Shown: positions 1 through 7,859 of the stretch, piece by piece
Layout of the letters: every line of letters begins with the position of its first letter
How positions within the stretch are numbered: position 1 is the stretch's first letter
Assembly: GCF_039531695.1 (NCBI RefSeq)
Contig: NZ_BAAAQN010000050.1
Span: forward strand, 1-64,000
Length of the DNA stretch: 64,000 nt
Source: Catenulispora yoronensis
GTDB taxonomy: Bacteria; Actinomycetota; Actinomycetes; Streptomycetales; Catenulisporaceae
Reading direction: 5' to 3'
The notes under the pieces: model-generated
The model's database searches: none
What the model was told of the DNA's origin: nothing
What the model saw: the letters and a program-made list of their open reading frames with translations, nothing else
Translations under genes and position numbers: made by a program

Positions 1-1
1 C

Positions 2-100
2 AACCGCCTCGTCGGGATCCTGCACGGCTGCCTGAAAACCGGCACCCTCTACGACGAAGCCACCGCCTGGACAAACCAGCACGAACCCATCACCACTTGA
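2..100 (+). pseudogene. C-terminal tail of an IS110-type transposase, cut by the window edge
   Basis: The first 33 codons read in frame 2 to a TGA stop and give a peptide beginning NRLVGILHGCLKTGTLYDEA. This resembles the extreme C-terminus of IS110/IS116/IS902 transposases (DEDD recombinases), which often end in a 'LHGCLxTGTxYDE' segment. Nothing more can be said about whether the element is intact, because the rest lies left of the window. The following 60 bases show no obvious inverted repeat, which fits IS110 elements as they usually lack terminal inverted repeats. The identification rests on a short peptide only. Confidence 0.6.
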
Positions 101-160
101 CAGCCCTAACTCCAGGGATGTCTTTGATCTTCCTACCGAACACGAACACGACAACATCCC

Positions 161-943
161 TTACACCGCCCCATGCCCAACCCCACCAAACACCGGCACG
201 ACAAACACCCCACTCGCCTCAGCCGTCAACTGCCCATTGGCATAGCACCGACCCCACGCATGGATCTTGCGCCCCTCGCGATGCGAGAACCCAGCCTCAT
301 AACTGATCTTCGTGTATAGCGGAGTCGCGCGCCGCAACGTAATAGTGAGCGTCCCTGTAAAGCCAAACGCCCCCGACGCCCCCTGCGCGCACCCAAGCAC
401 CTCATCAAAGCACGCCGCCACCCACGCACCATGCACTCGCCCTGGCGGTCCCTCATACGGTGCGTTGAAGTACGCCTCGGCGCGAATCAGATCACCATCA
501 GCCCACATCCGCACCGGTGGGGCCAGCGGATTGCCACGCCCATTGATCGTGGACCGCTCAACGAGCAAAGCATCCTGCCGCCGCGCCTGGCTGACGTTCG
601 CGCCATCGACCTCCGCACGCGGGATACGCGGCAGCTCCCCAACACGATCCGCAAGAGCTCCAACTTCCGCAGCCATCGCCATGAACCGCGCCGCACGCTC
701 GCCATCACCATCACCATCACCATCACCCCCCTCCCCATACCCCACATCCCCACAATCCATCTGAAAAACCACATCCACCAACCGCCGCACCTCCTCCACC
801 AACCGCCTCTTCGCAACCCGCGCCGCAGACAACCCCACCTCATCCTCATCCAGCCAAGCCCGGCGTATATCAACCTGCTCATTAACTTCAGCCACAGCCT
901 CAGCCACAGCCTCAGCTCCAGCCTCAGCTCCCACTTCCGTCAT
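161..943 (-). CDS. PaaI-like hotdog thioesterase with a long N-terminal extension
   Basis: The C-terminal half (from about residue 140 of 260) has the hotdog pattern of acyl-CoA thioesterases: a buried helix segment 'GRVHGAWVAACFDEVLG' followed by strands and 'GRCYANGQLTAEASGVFV'. The likely reaction is hydrolysis of an acyl-CoA in the cytoplasm. The N-terminal 130 residues are unlike the family core and include two simple repeats, an AEA/VAE stretch and a Gly-Asp run encoded by a CCATCA-type hexamer repeat on the plus strand. An ATG at 982 would add 13 residues; I prefer ATG 943 because a GGGAG lies about 10 bases upstream and because 982 would sit almost on the palindrome at 993-1006. It is divergent from the MaoC/dehydrogenase operon and may share its control. 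Confidence 0.75.
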   Translation of the reverse strand: MTEVGAEAGAEAVAEAVAEVNEQVDIRRAWLDEDEVGLSAARVAKRRLVEEVRRLVDVVFQMDCGDVGYGEGGDGDGDGDGERAARFMAMAAEVGALADRVGELPRIPRAEVDGANVSQARRQDALLVERSTINGRGNPLAPPVRMWADGDLIRAEAYFNAPYEGPPGRVHGAWVAACFDEVLGCAQGASGAFGFTGTLTITLRRATPLYTKISYEAGFSHREGRKIHAWGRCYANGQLTAEASGVFVVPVFGGVGHGAV

Positions 944-992
944 ACCGATCCAACTCCCAGTCACCCAGACCCCAACGACCATTGCATCCGAC

Positions 993-1006
993 AGTAACGT
1001 GTTCTA
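993..1006. promoter_or_regulatory. KstR-like palindromic operator candidate
   Basis: The 14-base sequence AGTAACGTGTTCTA matches the KstR consensus TnnAACnnGTTnnA (known from mycobacterial and rhodococcal steroid-catabolism regulons) at all fixed positions except the first. It lies in the short region between the divergent thioesterase and MaoC operon, about 50 bases from the former and 65 from the latter. Binding by a TetR-type lipid-responsive repressor is inferred; no such regulator is encoded next to it. Confidence 0.45.
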
Positions 1007-1070
1007 GTTTGCCGAAAACAGCGCCACCACCCCCCAGGACGCACCCGCACCCCGAAGGGACCCCCGCCCC

Positions 1071-1928
1071 ATGCCCATCAACCCCACCAAAGCCCTGGCC
1101 GCCCCCCCGGCCACCGCCGAGCTGGCCTGGACCCCCAAAGACATCCAGCTCTACCACCTAGGCCTTGGCGCGGGCGTCCCCCCGACCGACCCCCACCAAC
1201 TCTCCTACGTCTACGAAAAGACCCTCAAAGTCCTCCCCACCTTCCCCGTCGTAGCCGGCGGCGCCCTCAGCTTCTCCCTCTTCTCCAACCCCGGCCTCGA
1301 CATCCAACTCGTCAACGTCCTCCACGGCGGCCAGTCCATCACCCTCTACCGCCCCATCCCCACCACCGGTCAGGCCACCGCCACCAGCCGTGTCACCGAC
1401 ATCTGGGACAAGGGCAAAGCCGCCGTCATCCGCACTGAGAGCGTTATCACCGACGCGGACGGTCCGCTGTGGACCAGCCACTCCCAGATCTTCGTCCGTG
1501 GCGAGGGCGGTTTCGGCGGCGAACGCGGTCCCTCCACCGTCGACACCACCCCCGACCGCGCTCCCGACCACGTCGTCGAGATCAAAACCCTCGACCAACT
1601 GGCTCTCCTCTACCGCCTCTCCGGCGACTGGAACCCGTTGCACGCCGACCCCGACTTCGCCGCCATGGCCGGCTTCGACCGCCCGATCCTGCACGGCCTG
1701 TGCTCCTACGGCATCACCTGCAAGGCCGCCGTCGACACCGTCCTCGCCGGCGACGTGGCCCGCGTGACCGAGTACTCCACCCGCTTCGCCGGGGTCTTTT
1801 TCCCGGGCGAGACCATGCGCGTCAAGATGTGGGACGACGGCGCCGGCCGCGTCGACCTCGTCTCCACCTCCGCCGACCGCGACGACGCGCTAGTCCTCGC
1901 CAACACCGTCCTCAACTACCAGCCCTAA
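1071..1928 (+). CDS. MaoC-like (R)-specific 2-enoyl-CoA hydratase, double hotdog
   Basis: The 285-residue protein has the arrangement of two-hotdog enoyl-CoA hydratases of the peroxisomal multifunctional enzyme type. The C-terminal hotdog carries the hydratase motif with its catalytic pair, Asp186 and His191 (GDWNPLHAD), then 'GFDRPILHGLCSYG', the segment that closes the CoA site. It would hydrate trans-2-enoyl-CoA to (R)-3-hydroxyacyl-CoA. The start at 1071 gives a normal N-terminus beginning MPINPTKAL. It is first in a same-strand run with a zinc alcohol dehydrogenase and a short-chain dehydrogenase, a set that fits beta-oxidation of branched or steroid-derived acyl chains. Confidence 0.88.
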   Translation: MPINPTKALAAPPATAELAWTPKDIQLYHLGLGAGVPPTDPHQLSYVYEKTLKVLPTFPVVAGGALSFSLFSNPGLDIQLVNVLHGGQSITLYRPIPTTGQATATSRVTDIWDKGKAAVIRTESVITDADGPLWTSHSQIFVRGEGGFGGERGPSTVDTTPDRAPDHVVEIKTLDQLALLYRLSGDWNPLHADPDFAAMAGFDRPILHGLCSYGITCKAAVDTVLAGDVARVTEYSTRFAGVFFPGETMRVKMWDDGAGRVDLVSTSADRDDALVLANTVLNYQP

Positions 1929-1983
1929 GAACCACGAACCAAGAACCAAGAACAACGAACACCCCCCCAGAAACAGGTCCCCC

Positions 1984-3063
1984 ATGCGCGCAGCAGTCCT
2001 CTTCGAAACCGGCGGCGAAACCCTCACCCTCCGCGACGACATCACCCTCGCCGCCCCCGCCCCCGGCCAGGTCCGCATCCGCATCCGCGCCACCGGCGTC
2101 TGCCACTCCGACCTCTCCGCGATGACCGGCGTCATCCCCCAGCCCGCCCCCTTCGTCCCCGGGCACGAAGGCGCCGGGGAGATCGTCGCGGTCGGCGACG
2201 GCGTCACCCAGGTGGCGGTCGGCGACCACGTCGTCGTCTGCTGGAACCCGCCCTGCGACAGCTGCGAGTCGTGCCGGCGCGGCGAGGGCAACCTGTGCGT
2301 CAACATCTTCTTCGGCATGACCTTCCAGCCCCACTTCCGGCTCGACGGCACCGACATCTACGGCTTCGCCGGCAGCGGCACCTTCGCCGAGGAGATGGTC
2401 GTCCCCTGGCAGTGCGCCGTGAAGATTCCCGACGACGTCCCCTTCGACGTCGCCGCCCTCATCGGCTGCGGCGTCACCACCGGCGTCGGCGCGGTGCTGA
2501 ACACCGCCCGCGTGGAGCCCGGCTCCTCGGTCGCGGTGATCGGTGCCGGCGGCGTCGGCATCTCGGTGATCCAGGGCGCCGGGATCGCCGGCGCCGCCGA
2601 GATCGTCGCCATCGACCCGGTGGAGTCCAAGCACGCCGCCGCCCTCCGCTTCGGCGCCACCCGCGCGGTCAAGCCCGAGGACGCCGACGCCGCCAAGGCC
2701 GAGGTCACCGGGAAGGCGGGCTTTGACTACGTGTTCGAGGTCGTCGGCCGCTCCGCGCTCGTCCGGCAGGCCTACGCGCTGACCCGGCGCGGCGGCACCG
2801 TCACCGTGGTCGGCGCCGGCAAGAACGACGACCTGGTCACCTTCGACATGTTCCAGCTGTTCTTCGACAACAAGCGCATCCTCGGCTCCTACTACGGCGG
2901 CGCCGACCCCCGTCGGGAGTACCGCCGCCTGATCGCGCTGTGGCGCGCCGGCCGGCTGGACCTGGAGGGCATGATCACCGCCCGGCTCAAGCTCGACGAC
3001 ATCAACCAAGCCCTGGACCTGCTCCGCTCCGGCGAGGCGATCCGGACGATCATCGAGGTCTGA
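1984..3063 (+). CDS. Zinc-dependent medium-chain alcohol dehydrogenase
   Basis: The 359-residue protein is a complete MDR-superfamily alcohol dehydrogenase. The catalytic-zinc residues are visible in 'GVCHSDLS' and 'PGHEGAGEI'; a four-Cys structural zinc loop follows (CDSCESCRRGEGNLC). The Rossmann glycine motif is 'GAGGVGISVIQGA' near residue 190. It should oxidise an alcohol or reduce an aldehyde with NAD(P). It lies 55 bases after the MaoC gene, in a spacer with AAGAACCA-like direct repeats, and 6 bases before the next gene, so co-transcription is likely. The exact substrate cannot be read from sequence; an acyl-chain or steroid-derived alcohol is suggested only by neighbours. Confidence 0.88.
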   Translation: MRAAVLFETGGETLTLRDDITLAAPAPGQVRIRIRATGVCHSDLSAMTGVIPQPAPFVPGHEGAGEIVAVGDGVTQVAVGDHVVVCWNPPCDSCESCRRGEGNLCVNIFFGMTFQPHFRLDGTDIYGFAGSGTFAEEMVVPWQCAVKIPDDVPFDVAALIGCGVTTGVGAVLNTARVEPGSSVAVIGAGGVGISVIQGAGIAGAAEIVAIDPVESKHAAALRFGATRAVKPEDADAAKAEVTGKAGFDYVFEVVGRSALVRQAYALTRRGGTVTVVGAGKNDDLVTFDMFQLFFDNKRILGSYYGGADPRREYRRLIALWRAGRLDLEGMITARLKLDDINQALDLLRSGEAIRTIIEV

Positions 3064-3069
3064 CTCGCT

Positions 3070-3999
3070 ATGACGACATCCCTCACCGGCTCCCTCACCG
3101 GCTCCCTCACCGGCCGCGCCGCCATCGTCACCGGCGCCGGCCGCGGCCTGGGCCGCGCCGAGGCCCTGGAGCTGGCCCGGCAGGGCGCCGCCGTCGTGGT
3201 CAACGACCACGACCCGGCGATCGCCGACCGCACCGCCGCCGACATCGTGAAGGCCGGCGGCCAGGCCGTCGCCTCGGCCGGCGACGTCTCCGACTTCGCC
3301 TACGCCGAGTCCCTCACTTGCCTGGCCGTCGACTCCTTCGGATCCCTCGACATCCTCGTCAACAACGCCGGAATCCTGCGCGACCGCATGGTCTTCTCCA
3401 TGTCCGAGCAGGAATGGGACGACGTCCTGCGCGTCCACGCGAAGGGCCACTTCGCCATGACCCGCCACGCCACCGCCCACTGGCGCGAGCAGTCCAAGGC
3501 AAGCAACGGACCCGTCTACGGCCGCATCGTCAACACCTCCTCCGAGGCCTTCCTCGCCGGTGCCGCCGGTCAGGCCAACTACGCCGCCGCGAAGGCCGCC
3601 ATCGTCGGCCTGACCACCGCCACCGCCAACGGCTGCGCGCGCTATGGCGTCCGCGCCAACGCGATCTGCCCGCGCGCCCGCACCAAGATGACCGAGGACG
3701 TCTTCGCCGGCTTCGAGGTCCCCGCCGAGGGCATGGACCCGCTGGCCGTCGAGCACGTCGCCCCGCTGGTCGCCTATCTCGCCTCCCCGGCCGCCGACAA
3801 GGTCAACGGCCAGCTGTTCGTCGTCCACGGCGGCATGGTGCTGCTGATGCGGCGCCCCGTCGTCGAGGAGCGCTGGGACTCGGCACAGGAGACGTTCACC
3901 GTCGCTGAACTGGAGACGGGCCTCGGTTCCCACTTCGACGGCAAGCCGCCCGGCGAGGGATTCTCCGCCCACGAGGTGTTGTCGATGAGACGCCGCTGA
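3070..3999 (+). CDS. Short-chain dehydrogenase, 3-hydroxyacyl-CoA dehydrogenase-like
   Basis: The classical SDR signature is complete: cofactor motif TGAGRGLG near residue 20, 'NNAG' near 98, and a Ser/Tyr/Lys active site in 'NTSSEAFLAGAAGQANYAAAK'. At 309 residues it is longer than simple FabG-type enzymes and has a C-terminal extension, as in the dehydrogenase unit of the peroxisomal multifunctional enzyme type. With the upstream MaoC hydratase it could perform the hydration and oxidation steps of one beta-oxidation cycle. The N-terminus contains three copies of SLTG encoded by a perfect 12-base tandem repeat, which may be strain-variable. Confidence 0.85.
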   Translation: MTTSLTGSLTGSLTGRAAIVTGAGRGLGRAEALELARQGAAVVVNDHDPAIADRTAADIVKAGGQAVASAGDVSDFAYAESLTCLAVDSFGSLDILVNNAGILRDRMVFSMSEQEWDDVLRVHAKGHFAMTRHATAHWREQSKASNGPVYGRIVNTSSEAFLAGAAGQANYAAAKAAIVGLTTATANGCARYGVRANAICPRARTKMTEDVFAGFEVPAEGMDPLAVEHVAPLVAYLASPAADKVNGQLFVVHGGMVLLMRRPVVEERWDSAQETFTVAELETGLGSHFDGKPPGEGFSAHEVLSMRRR

Positions 4000-4017
4000 G
4001 CCCTATTCTTTCCCTCA

Positions 4018-4707
4018 ATGACCGTTCGCTTGGGGGGTTTCGGGCACATGGCCGACACACTGTGGTTCAGCAACAATCACTCCGACCACTCGGTCCAGTA
4101 CGGCAACGACGCCGGCTTCGAGTTCGAGTTCTATTGCCAGCACTGCCGCGACACCTGGCGCAGCGGCTTCGAGCCCTACAGGACCGCGCGCGCCGCCGGC
4201 TGGATCCGCCGCGCCGCCAACATGGCCAACGGCGCGGCGTCCTCGGTCGGCTGGGACGTCGCCGAGGGCGTGGACGGCCTGGTGCAGAGCGGCTGGCACA
4301 AGGCCCGCGACAACTCGTTCAAGCAGGCGATCGAGGCCGCCGCGCAGCACTTCCACCGCTGTGCGCGCTGCACTTCCTACGTCTGCGCGCGGTGCTTCAG
4401 CGCCGACCGCGGCCTGTGCGTCAGCTGCGCGCCGGACCTGGCCGCCGAGGTCGAGACCGCCCGGCACCAGGGGCAGGTCAACGCCGCCACCTCCCGGGCC
4501 CGCGAGGTCGGGGAGGCGATGGCCGCCGAGATCGACGTCACGACGCAGAAGCAGCTGGTGTGCCTGTCCTGCGGCCACGAGACGCACGGCGCGAAGTTCT
4601 GCCCCGAGTGCGGCGCGAAGCAGAACGCGCCGGGGACGTGCGGCGGCTGCGGCGTGGACGTGCCCAGCGGGTCGAAGTTCTGCCCGGAGTGCGGGGCGCC
4701 GCAGTAA
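4018..4707 (+). CDS. Zinc-ribbon protein of unknown function
   Basis: I do not recognise a specific family. The 229-residue protein is rich in Cys pairs: 'FYCQHC' near residue 40, 'CARCTSYVCARCFSADRGLCVSC' around 120-142, and two C-terminal double zinc ribbons ending in the same 'KFCPECGA' sequence. The middle contains a Gly/Ala-rich helical stretch. No signal peptide or clear membrane segment is visible, so it is probably a cytoplasmic zinc-binding scaffold. Translation may instead begin at ATG 4048 (MADTLWF), giving 219 residues. It starts 18 bases after the SDR stop but shares no obvious function with that operon. Confidence 0.72.
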   Translation: MTVRLGGFGHMADTLWFSNNHSDHSVQYGNDAGFEFEFYCQHCRDTWRSGFEPYRTARAAGWIRRAANMANGAASSVGWDVAEGVDGLVQSGWHKARDNSFKQAIEAAAQHFHRCARCTSYVCARCFSADRGLCVSCAPDLAAEVETARHQGQVNAATSRAREVGEAMAAEIDVTTQKQLVCLSCGHETHGAKFCPECGAKQNAPGTCGGCGVDVPSGSKFCPECGAPQ

Positions 4708-4731
4708 GGCCTCAGCCCCTAAAGTCGGCGC

Positions 4732-5274
4732 GTGACAACTGCGACAACCCCGACGACCTCGACAACCCCGACGACCTCGACGACCCCGACGACCGCACTG
4801 GTTCTCATCGATCTGATGCCACGCCTGATCTCCTTGCCGGTGGCTCCGAACACCGGCGAGGAGGTCCTGGACCGGTCCCGAAACCTGGCGACCGCCTTCC
4901 GCGCCGCCGGCCGTCCGGTCGTGCTGATCCGCGTCGACCGGCCGAACGTCGCCGAGCAGCCGCCCGGCAGCGGCTTCGCCGAGGACCTGGTGCGACCCGG
5001 CGACGTGACCTTGGTCAAGGGCAGCGTCGGCGCGTTCGCCACCACCGAGCTGGACGCCCGCCTGAAGGACTTGGGCGTGGACACCCTGGTGTTCGGCGGC
5101 CTGATGACCAACATGGGCGTCGAATCGACGGCGCGGGTCGCCGCGGACCTGGGCTACGAGCTCGAATTCGCCGCCGACGCGATGTCCGCGCTGACGGCCG
5201 AGGAGCACGAGTTTGCGGTGCGGGTGACGTTCCCGCGGTTCGGGACGGTCACGGCCGTCGCCGACTACCTGTGA
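4732..5274 (+). CDS. Isochorismatase-fold hydrolase with Gly in place of catalytic Cys
   Basis: The 180-residue protein follows the cysteine-hydrolase/isochorismatase pattern: Asp27 in 'LVLIDLMP', Lys96 in 'LVKGSVGAF', and the nucleophile loop 'FGGLMTNMGVESTAR'. In most family members the loop is TxxCV; here residue 129 is Gly (codon GGC at 5116). True isochorismatases such as EntB and PhzD also lack that Cys, so the protein may hydrolyse a vinyl ether or be a non-catalytic relative rather than a nicotinamidase-like amidase. The GTG start at 4732 is the only usable start before Asp27. The first 20 residues are a Thr/Pro repeat encoded by a GACCCCGAC-like tandem repeat. Confidence 0.8.
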   Translation: MTTATTPTTSTTPTTSTTPTTALVLIDLMPRLISLPVAPNTGEEVLDRSRNLATAFRAAGRPVVLIRVDRPNVAEQPPGSGFAEDLVRPGDVTLVKGSVGAFATTELDARLKDLGVDTLVFGGLMTNMGVESTARVAADLGYELEFAADAMSALTAEEHEFAVRVTFPRFGTVTAVADYL

Positions 5275-5372
5275 CGCCGGCCTCCAGAGCCGACGCGCGA
5301 ACCCGACCGGAACCAGCATCCTGATTCAATGATCCCCTGGCGGCCCGGCCCCGGGTAAGGCATGCTGCCGCA

Positions 5373-5888
5373 ATGGTGGATGACAGCGTCAAGAGTCTGG
5401 CCGGCTGGTTGACCGACGAGCACGCCCGCCTCGTCAAGGCCAGGTTCGGCCTGCGCCGCTACGTCGCGCAGGACGTCGACGCGTTCGTCGCCGACGCCGT
5501 GGCCCGGCTCGGTCTGGCCGAACCGCCCGAACCCTCCTGGGTCCGGGCGGTCCTGTTCCGCACTGTGACGGACCTGCGGGTCGGCTACGACGTGCGCGCC
5601 GTCGACGCGCTGCTCGACGAGCTGGCCGCGCGTCTGGTCGCGACCGGCGGCGGCCCGGATCTGGATCCCCGGGCGGCCGAGATGATCTCGCTCGTCGAGG
5701 GCGCCCGGTTCCGGCGCAGCCGCGTCGGCTACGACTACAAGGAAGTGGACGTCTACCTCGCGGAGGTCGCCGGGGCCCTGGCGCGGGGCCACCGCCCCGG
5801 TCCCGCGCCGACGTTCACCGTGACCCGCCGGGGCTACGACCGGCGGGACGTCGACGCCTTCCTCCAGGGGCAGCGCTTCACGGCTTGA
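5373..5888 (+). CDS. DivIVA-like repeat protein
   Basis: The 171-residue protein consists almost wholly of four copies of a short motif resembling the N-terminal DivIVA signature, consensus R-x-GYD-xxxVDxFL. The copies are near residues 22-45, 68-92, 112-136 and 150-168; the last three contain GYD and the first has RRYVAQDVDAF. DivIVA-type motifs in actinobacteria bind curved membrane or polar-growth partners, but the long coiled coil of real DivIVA is absent. It is therefore better described as a repeat protein built from the DivIVA head motif. Its 3' end overlaps the convergent oxidoreductase gene by 11 bases. Confidence 0.72.
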   Translation: MVDDSVKSLAGWLTDEHARLVKARFGLRRYVAQDVDAFVADAVARLGLAEPPEPSWVRAVLFRTVTDLRVGYDVRAVDALLDELAARLVATGGGPDLDPRAAEMISLVEGARFRRSRVGYDYKEVDVYLAEVAGALARGHRPGPAPTFTVTRRGYDRRDVDAFLQGQRFTA

Positions 5889-6801
5889 CGATCGTCTTCC
5901 CCCGGGCCCCTCCGCCCTGGATCCGCGCCACCGCCTGCGGCGCCTGGTCCAGCGGCACCTCGGCCTCCACGAACACCTTCAACGTCCCGGCGTCGACCTC
6001 CTTGGCCAGCGAGGCCAGCAGATCGCCGGTCGGCTCCACGACGAACGCGACCTCCTCCACGCCGGACTGCACGACCCCGTGCTCGCTCACCGCGCCCCGG
6101 GTGCTCACCGCGACCCCGCCGTCGTGGACCAGCTGCTTGTTCGCCGCGAACGCGTCCGGGTCCGCCGACACCAGGTCCACGAGCACGTCCACGCCCTCGG
6201 GGTACTCGTCGCGCTCGATGCGGTCGGCCAGGCTCTCCGCCGTCGCGTCGACCGTCACCGCCGCGCCGAACAGGCCCATGCGCACGCTCTCGTCGCCGCG
6301 CGTCACCGCCACCACGCGGGCGTCGCGCGCCGAGGCCAGCTGCGTGAGGAAGGTCCCGACGCCGCCCGCCGCGCCGATCAGCAGCAGGCTCTCGCCGCCC
6401 TGGACGTCGGCCCGGTCCAGGATCCCCAGCGCGGTGGCGCCGGCGGTGGGCAGCGCCGCGGAGGTCTTGAGCTCGACGGCGTCCGGGGCCAGCGCCACCG
6501 GCCCGGTCTCGTCGACGACCACGTATTCGGCGTAGGTGCCGGCGGCGCGGCCGAACACCGCGTCGCCGAGGCCGAACCGGGAGACGCCGTCGCCCAGCGC
6601 CTCGACCCGGCCGGCGAAGTCCACGCCGAGCACCAGCGGCAGCGGCGGCTTCCCGAACCGGCCGGCGGCGATGGCGGAGTCCACCGGGTTGATCCCGGCC
6701 GCCTCCACCCGCACCAGGAGCTGGCCGGGCCCGGCGGCCGGCTTCGGCACGTCGAGCAGTTCGGGCGTGGCCCCGTACCCCTTCACACCGACTGCGCGCA
6801 T
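5878..6801 (-). CDS. NADPH:quinone reductase-like MDR oxidoreductase
   Basis: The protein (307 residues from ATG 6801) is a zinc-free MDR enzyme: N-terminal GroES-like fold starting MRAVGVKGYG, 'NPVDSAI' substrate-side motif, and the nucleotide motif 'LLIGAAGGVGTFLTQLA' near residue 140. No zinc-binding Cys cluster is present. It should transfer hydride from NADPH to a quinone or enone. The reading frame continues upstream to 6888, but ATG 6801 is preceded by a strong GAGGGAGG ribosome binding site and matches the family's start. It converges on the DivIVA-like gene and is divergent from the Nif3 gene. Confidence 0.87.
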   Translation of the reverse strand: MRAVGVKGYGATPELLDVPKPAAGPGQLLVRVEAAGINPVDSAIAAGRFGKPPLPLVLGVDFAGRVEALGDGVSRFGLGDAVFGRAAGTYAEYVVVDETGPVALAPDAVELKTSAALPTAGATALGILDRADVQGGESLLLIGAAGGVGTFLTQLASARDARVVAVTRGDESVRMGLFGAAVTVDATAESLADRIERDEYPEGVDVLVDLVSADPDAFAANKQLVHDGGVAVSTRGAVSEHGVVQSGVEEVAFVVEPTGDLLASLAKEVDAGTLKVFVEAEVPLDQAPQAVARIQGGGARGKTIVKP

Positions 6802-6926
6802 CTGGTGCCTCCCTCGTGGCGTTCGTGACGCGATCTTGTGAGACGAATCTGCGGCCTGAGCCGCGGTCCCGCACGCCGGATCGATCAATCGGGGAAGCGG
6901 CCGGGCGGCCCGGTAACCTATCGGCC

Positions 6927-7811
6927 ATGCCGCAGTCCCCGAACGCCGCCGCCGAGGCCGCCGCCCCAGCCGCCTCCTCCGAGCCTGCCGCGGCCTCGCT
7001 GCGCGCCGTCGTCGCAGTCCTGGAGCGGCTCTACGACCCGTCGTGGGCCGAGCCGTGGGACGCCGTCGGACTGGTGTGCGGGGACCCGGACGAGCCGGTG
7101 CGCACCGTGGCCTTCGCGGTCGACCCGGTGGCCGCCGTGATCGACGAGGCGATCGAGCGCGGCGCCGACCTGCTGGTCACCCACCACCCGCTGTTCCTGC
7201 GCGGCGTGCACGGCGTGCCGGCCACCGACTTCAAAGGCCGGCTGGTGCACAAGCTGATCCGCAACGGCGTGGCGCTGTTCACCGCGCACACCAACGCCGA
7301 CTCCGCCGACCCCGGGGTGTCCGACGCGCTGGCCCACGCGCTCGGCGTCGGGGACCTGCGGCCGCTGGACGCCCGGGCCGGGAACCCCGAGCTCGGCATC
7401 GGCCGGGTCGGGGAACTGGCCGACGCCGAGCCGCTGGCGGCCTTCGCGGCCCGGGTCGCCGCGGCCCTGCCGGCCACCTCCGGCGGCGTGCGCGTGGCCG
7501 GGGACCCGGAGCGGCCGGTGCGCCGGGTGGCGGTGTGCGGCGGCGCCGGCGACACCTTCTTCGGGGCCGCGCGGCGGGCCGGCGCGGACGTCTACGTCAC
7601 CGCCGACCTGCGGCACCACCCGGCCTCCGAGGCCCTGGAGGCCGGCGGCCTGGCCCTGGTCGACGTCGCGCACTGGGCCAGCGAGTGGCCGTGGCTGGAG
7701 GGGGCCGCCCGCACTCTGCGTACCACGCTCGCCGCCGCCGGTACTAACGTGGAGACGTACGTCTCCACGCTGGTCACTGATCCGTGGACCGCCCACGTGG
7801 CGGCCGGCTGA
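6927..7811 (+). CDS. Nif3-like dinuclear metal-centre protein
   Basis: This 294-residue protein has the Nif3/DUF34 metal-ligand pattern: 'WDAVGLVCG' near the start, 'DLLVTHHPLF' with two ligand His, 'TAHTNAD', and C-terminal 'DVAHWASEW'. Family members form toroidal hexamers with two metals per subunit; their cellular role is poorly defined, though a GTP cyclohydrolase-like activity has been proposed. ATG 6927 is preferred over the upstream start at 6816, which would add an unrelated 37-residue segment overlapping the divergent promoter region. It heads a run with the coiled-coil zinc-ribbon gene and the RNase H/phosphatase gene, a familiar actinomycete arrangement. Confidence 0.88.
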   Translation: MPQSPNAAAEAAAPAASSEPAAASLRAVVAVLERLYDPSWAEPWDAVGLVCGDPDEPVRTVAFAVDPVAAVIDEAIERGADLLVTHHPLFLRGVHGVPATDFKGRLVHKLIRNGVALFTAHTNADSADPGVSDALAHALGVGDLRPLDARAGNPELGIGRVGELADAEPLAAFAARVAAALPATSGGVRVAGDPERPVRRVAVCGGAGDTFFGAARRAGADVYVTADLRHHPASEALEAGGLALVDVAHWASEWPWLEGAARTLRTTLAAAGTNVETYVSTLVTDPWTAHVAAG

Positions 7812-7859
7812 GCGCCGGCGGCGTCCGCACGCTCGACAAGTCAAGAGAGAGGCACTGCC

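Noticed and set aside
1912..3972. 686-residue open frame on the minus strand
   Set aside because: It lies antisense to the dehydrogenase and SDR genes, consists of Gly/Asp/Ala-rich text without motifs, and reflects high-GC frame openness.
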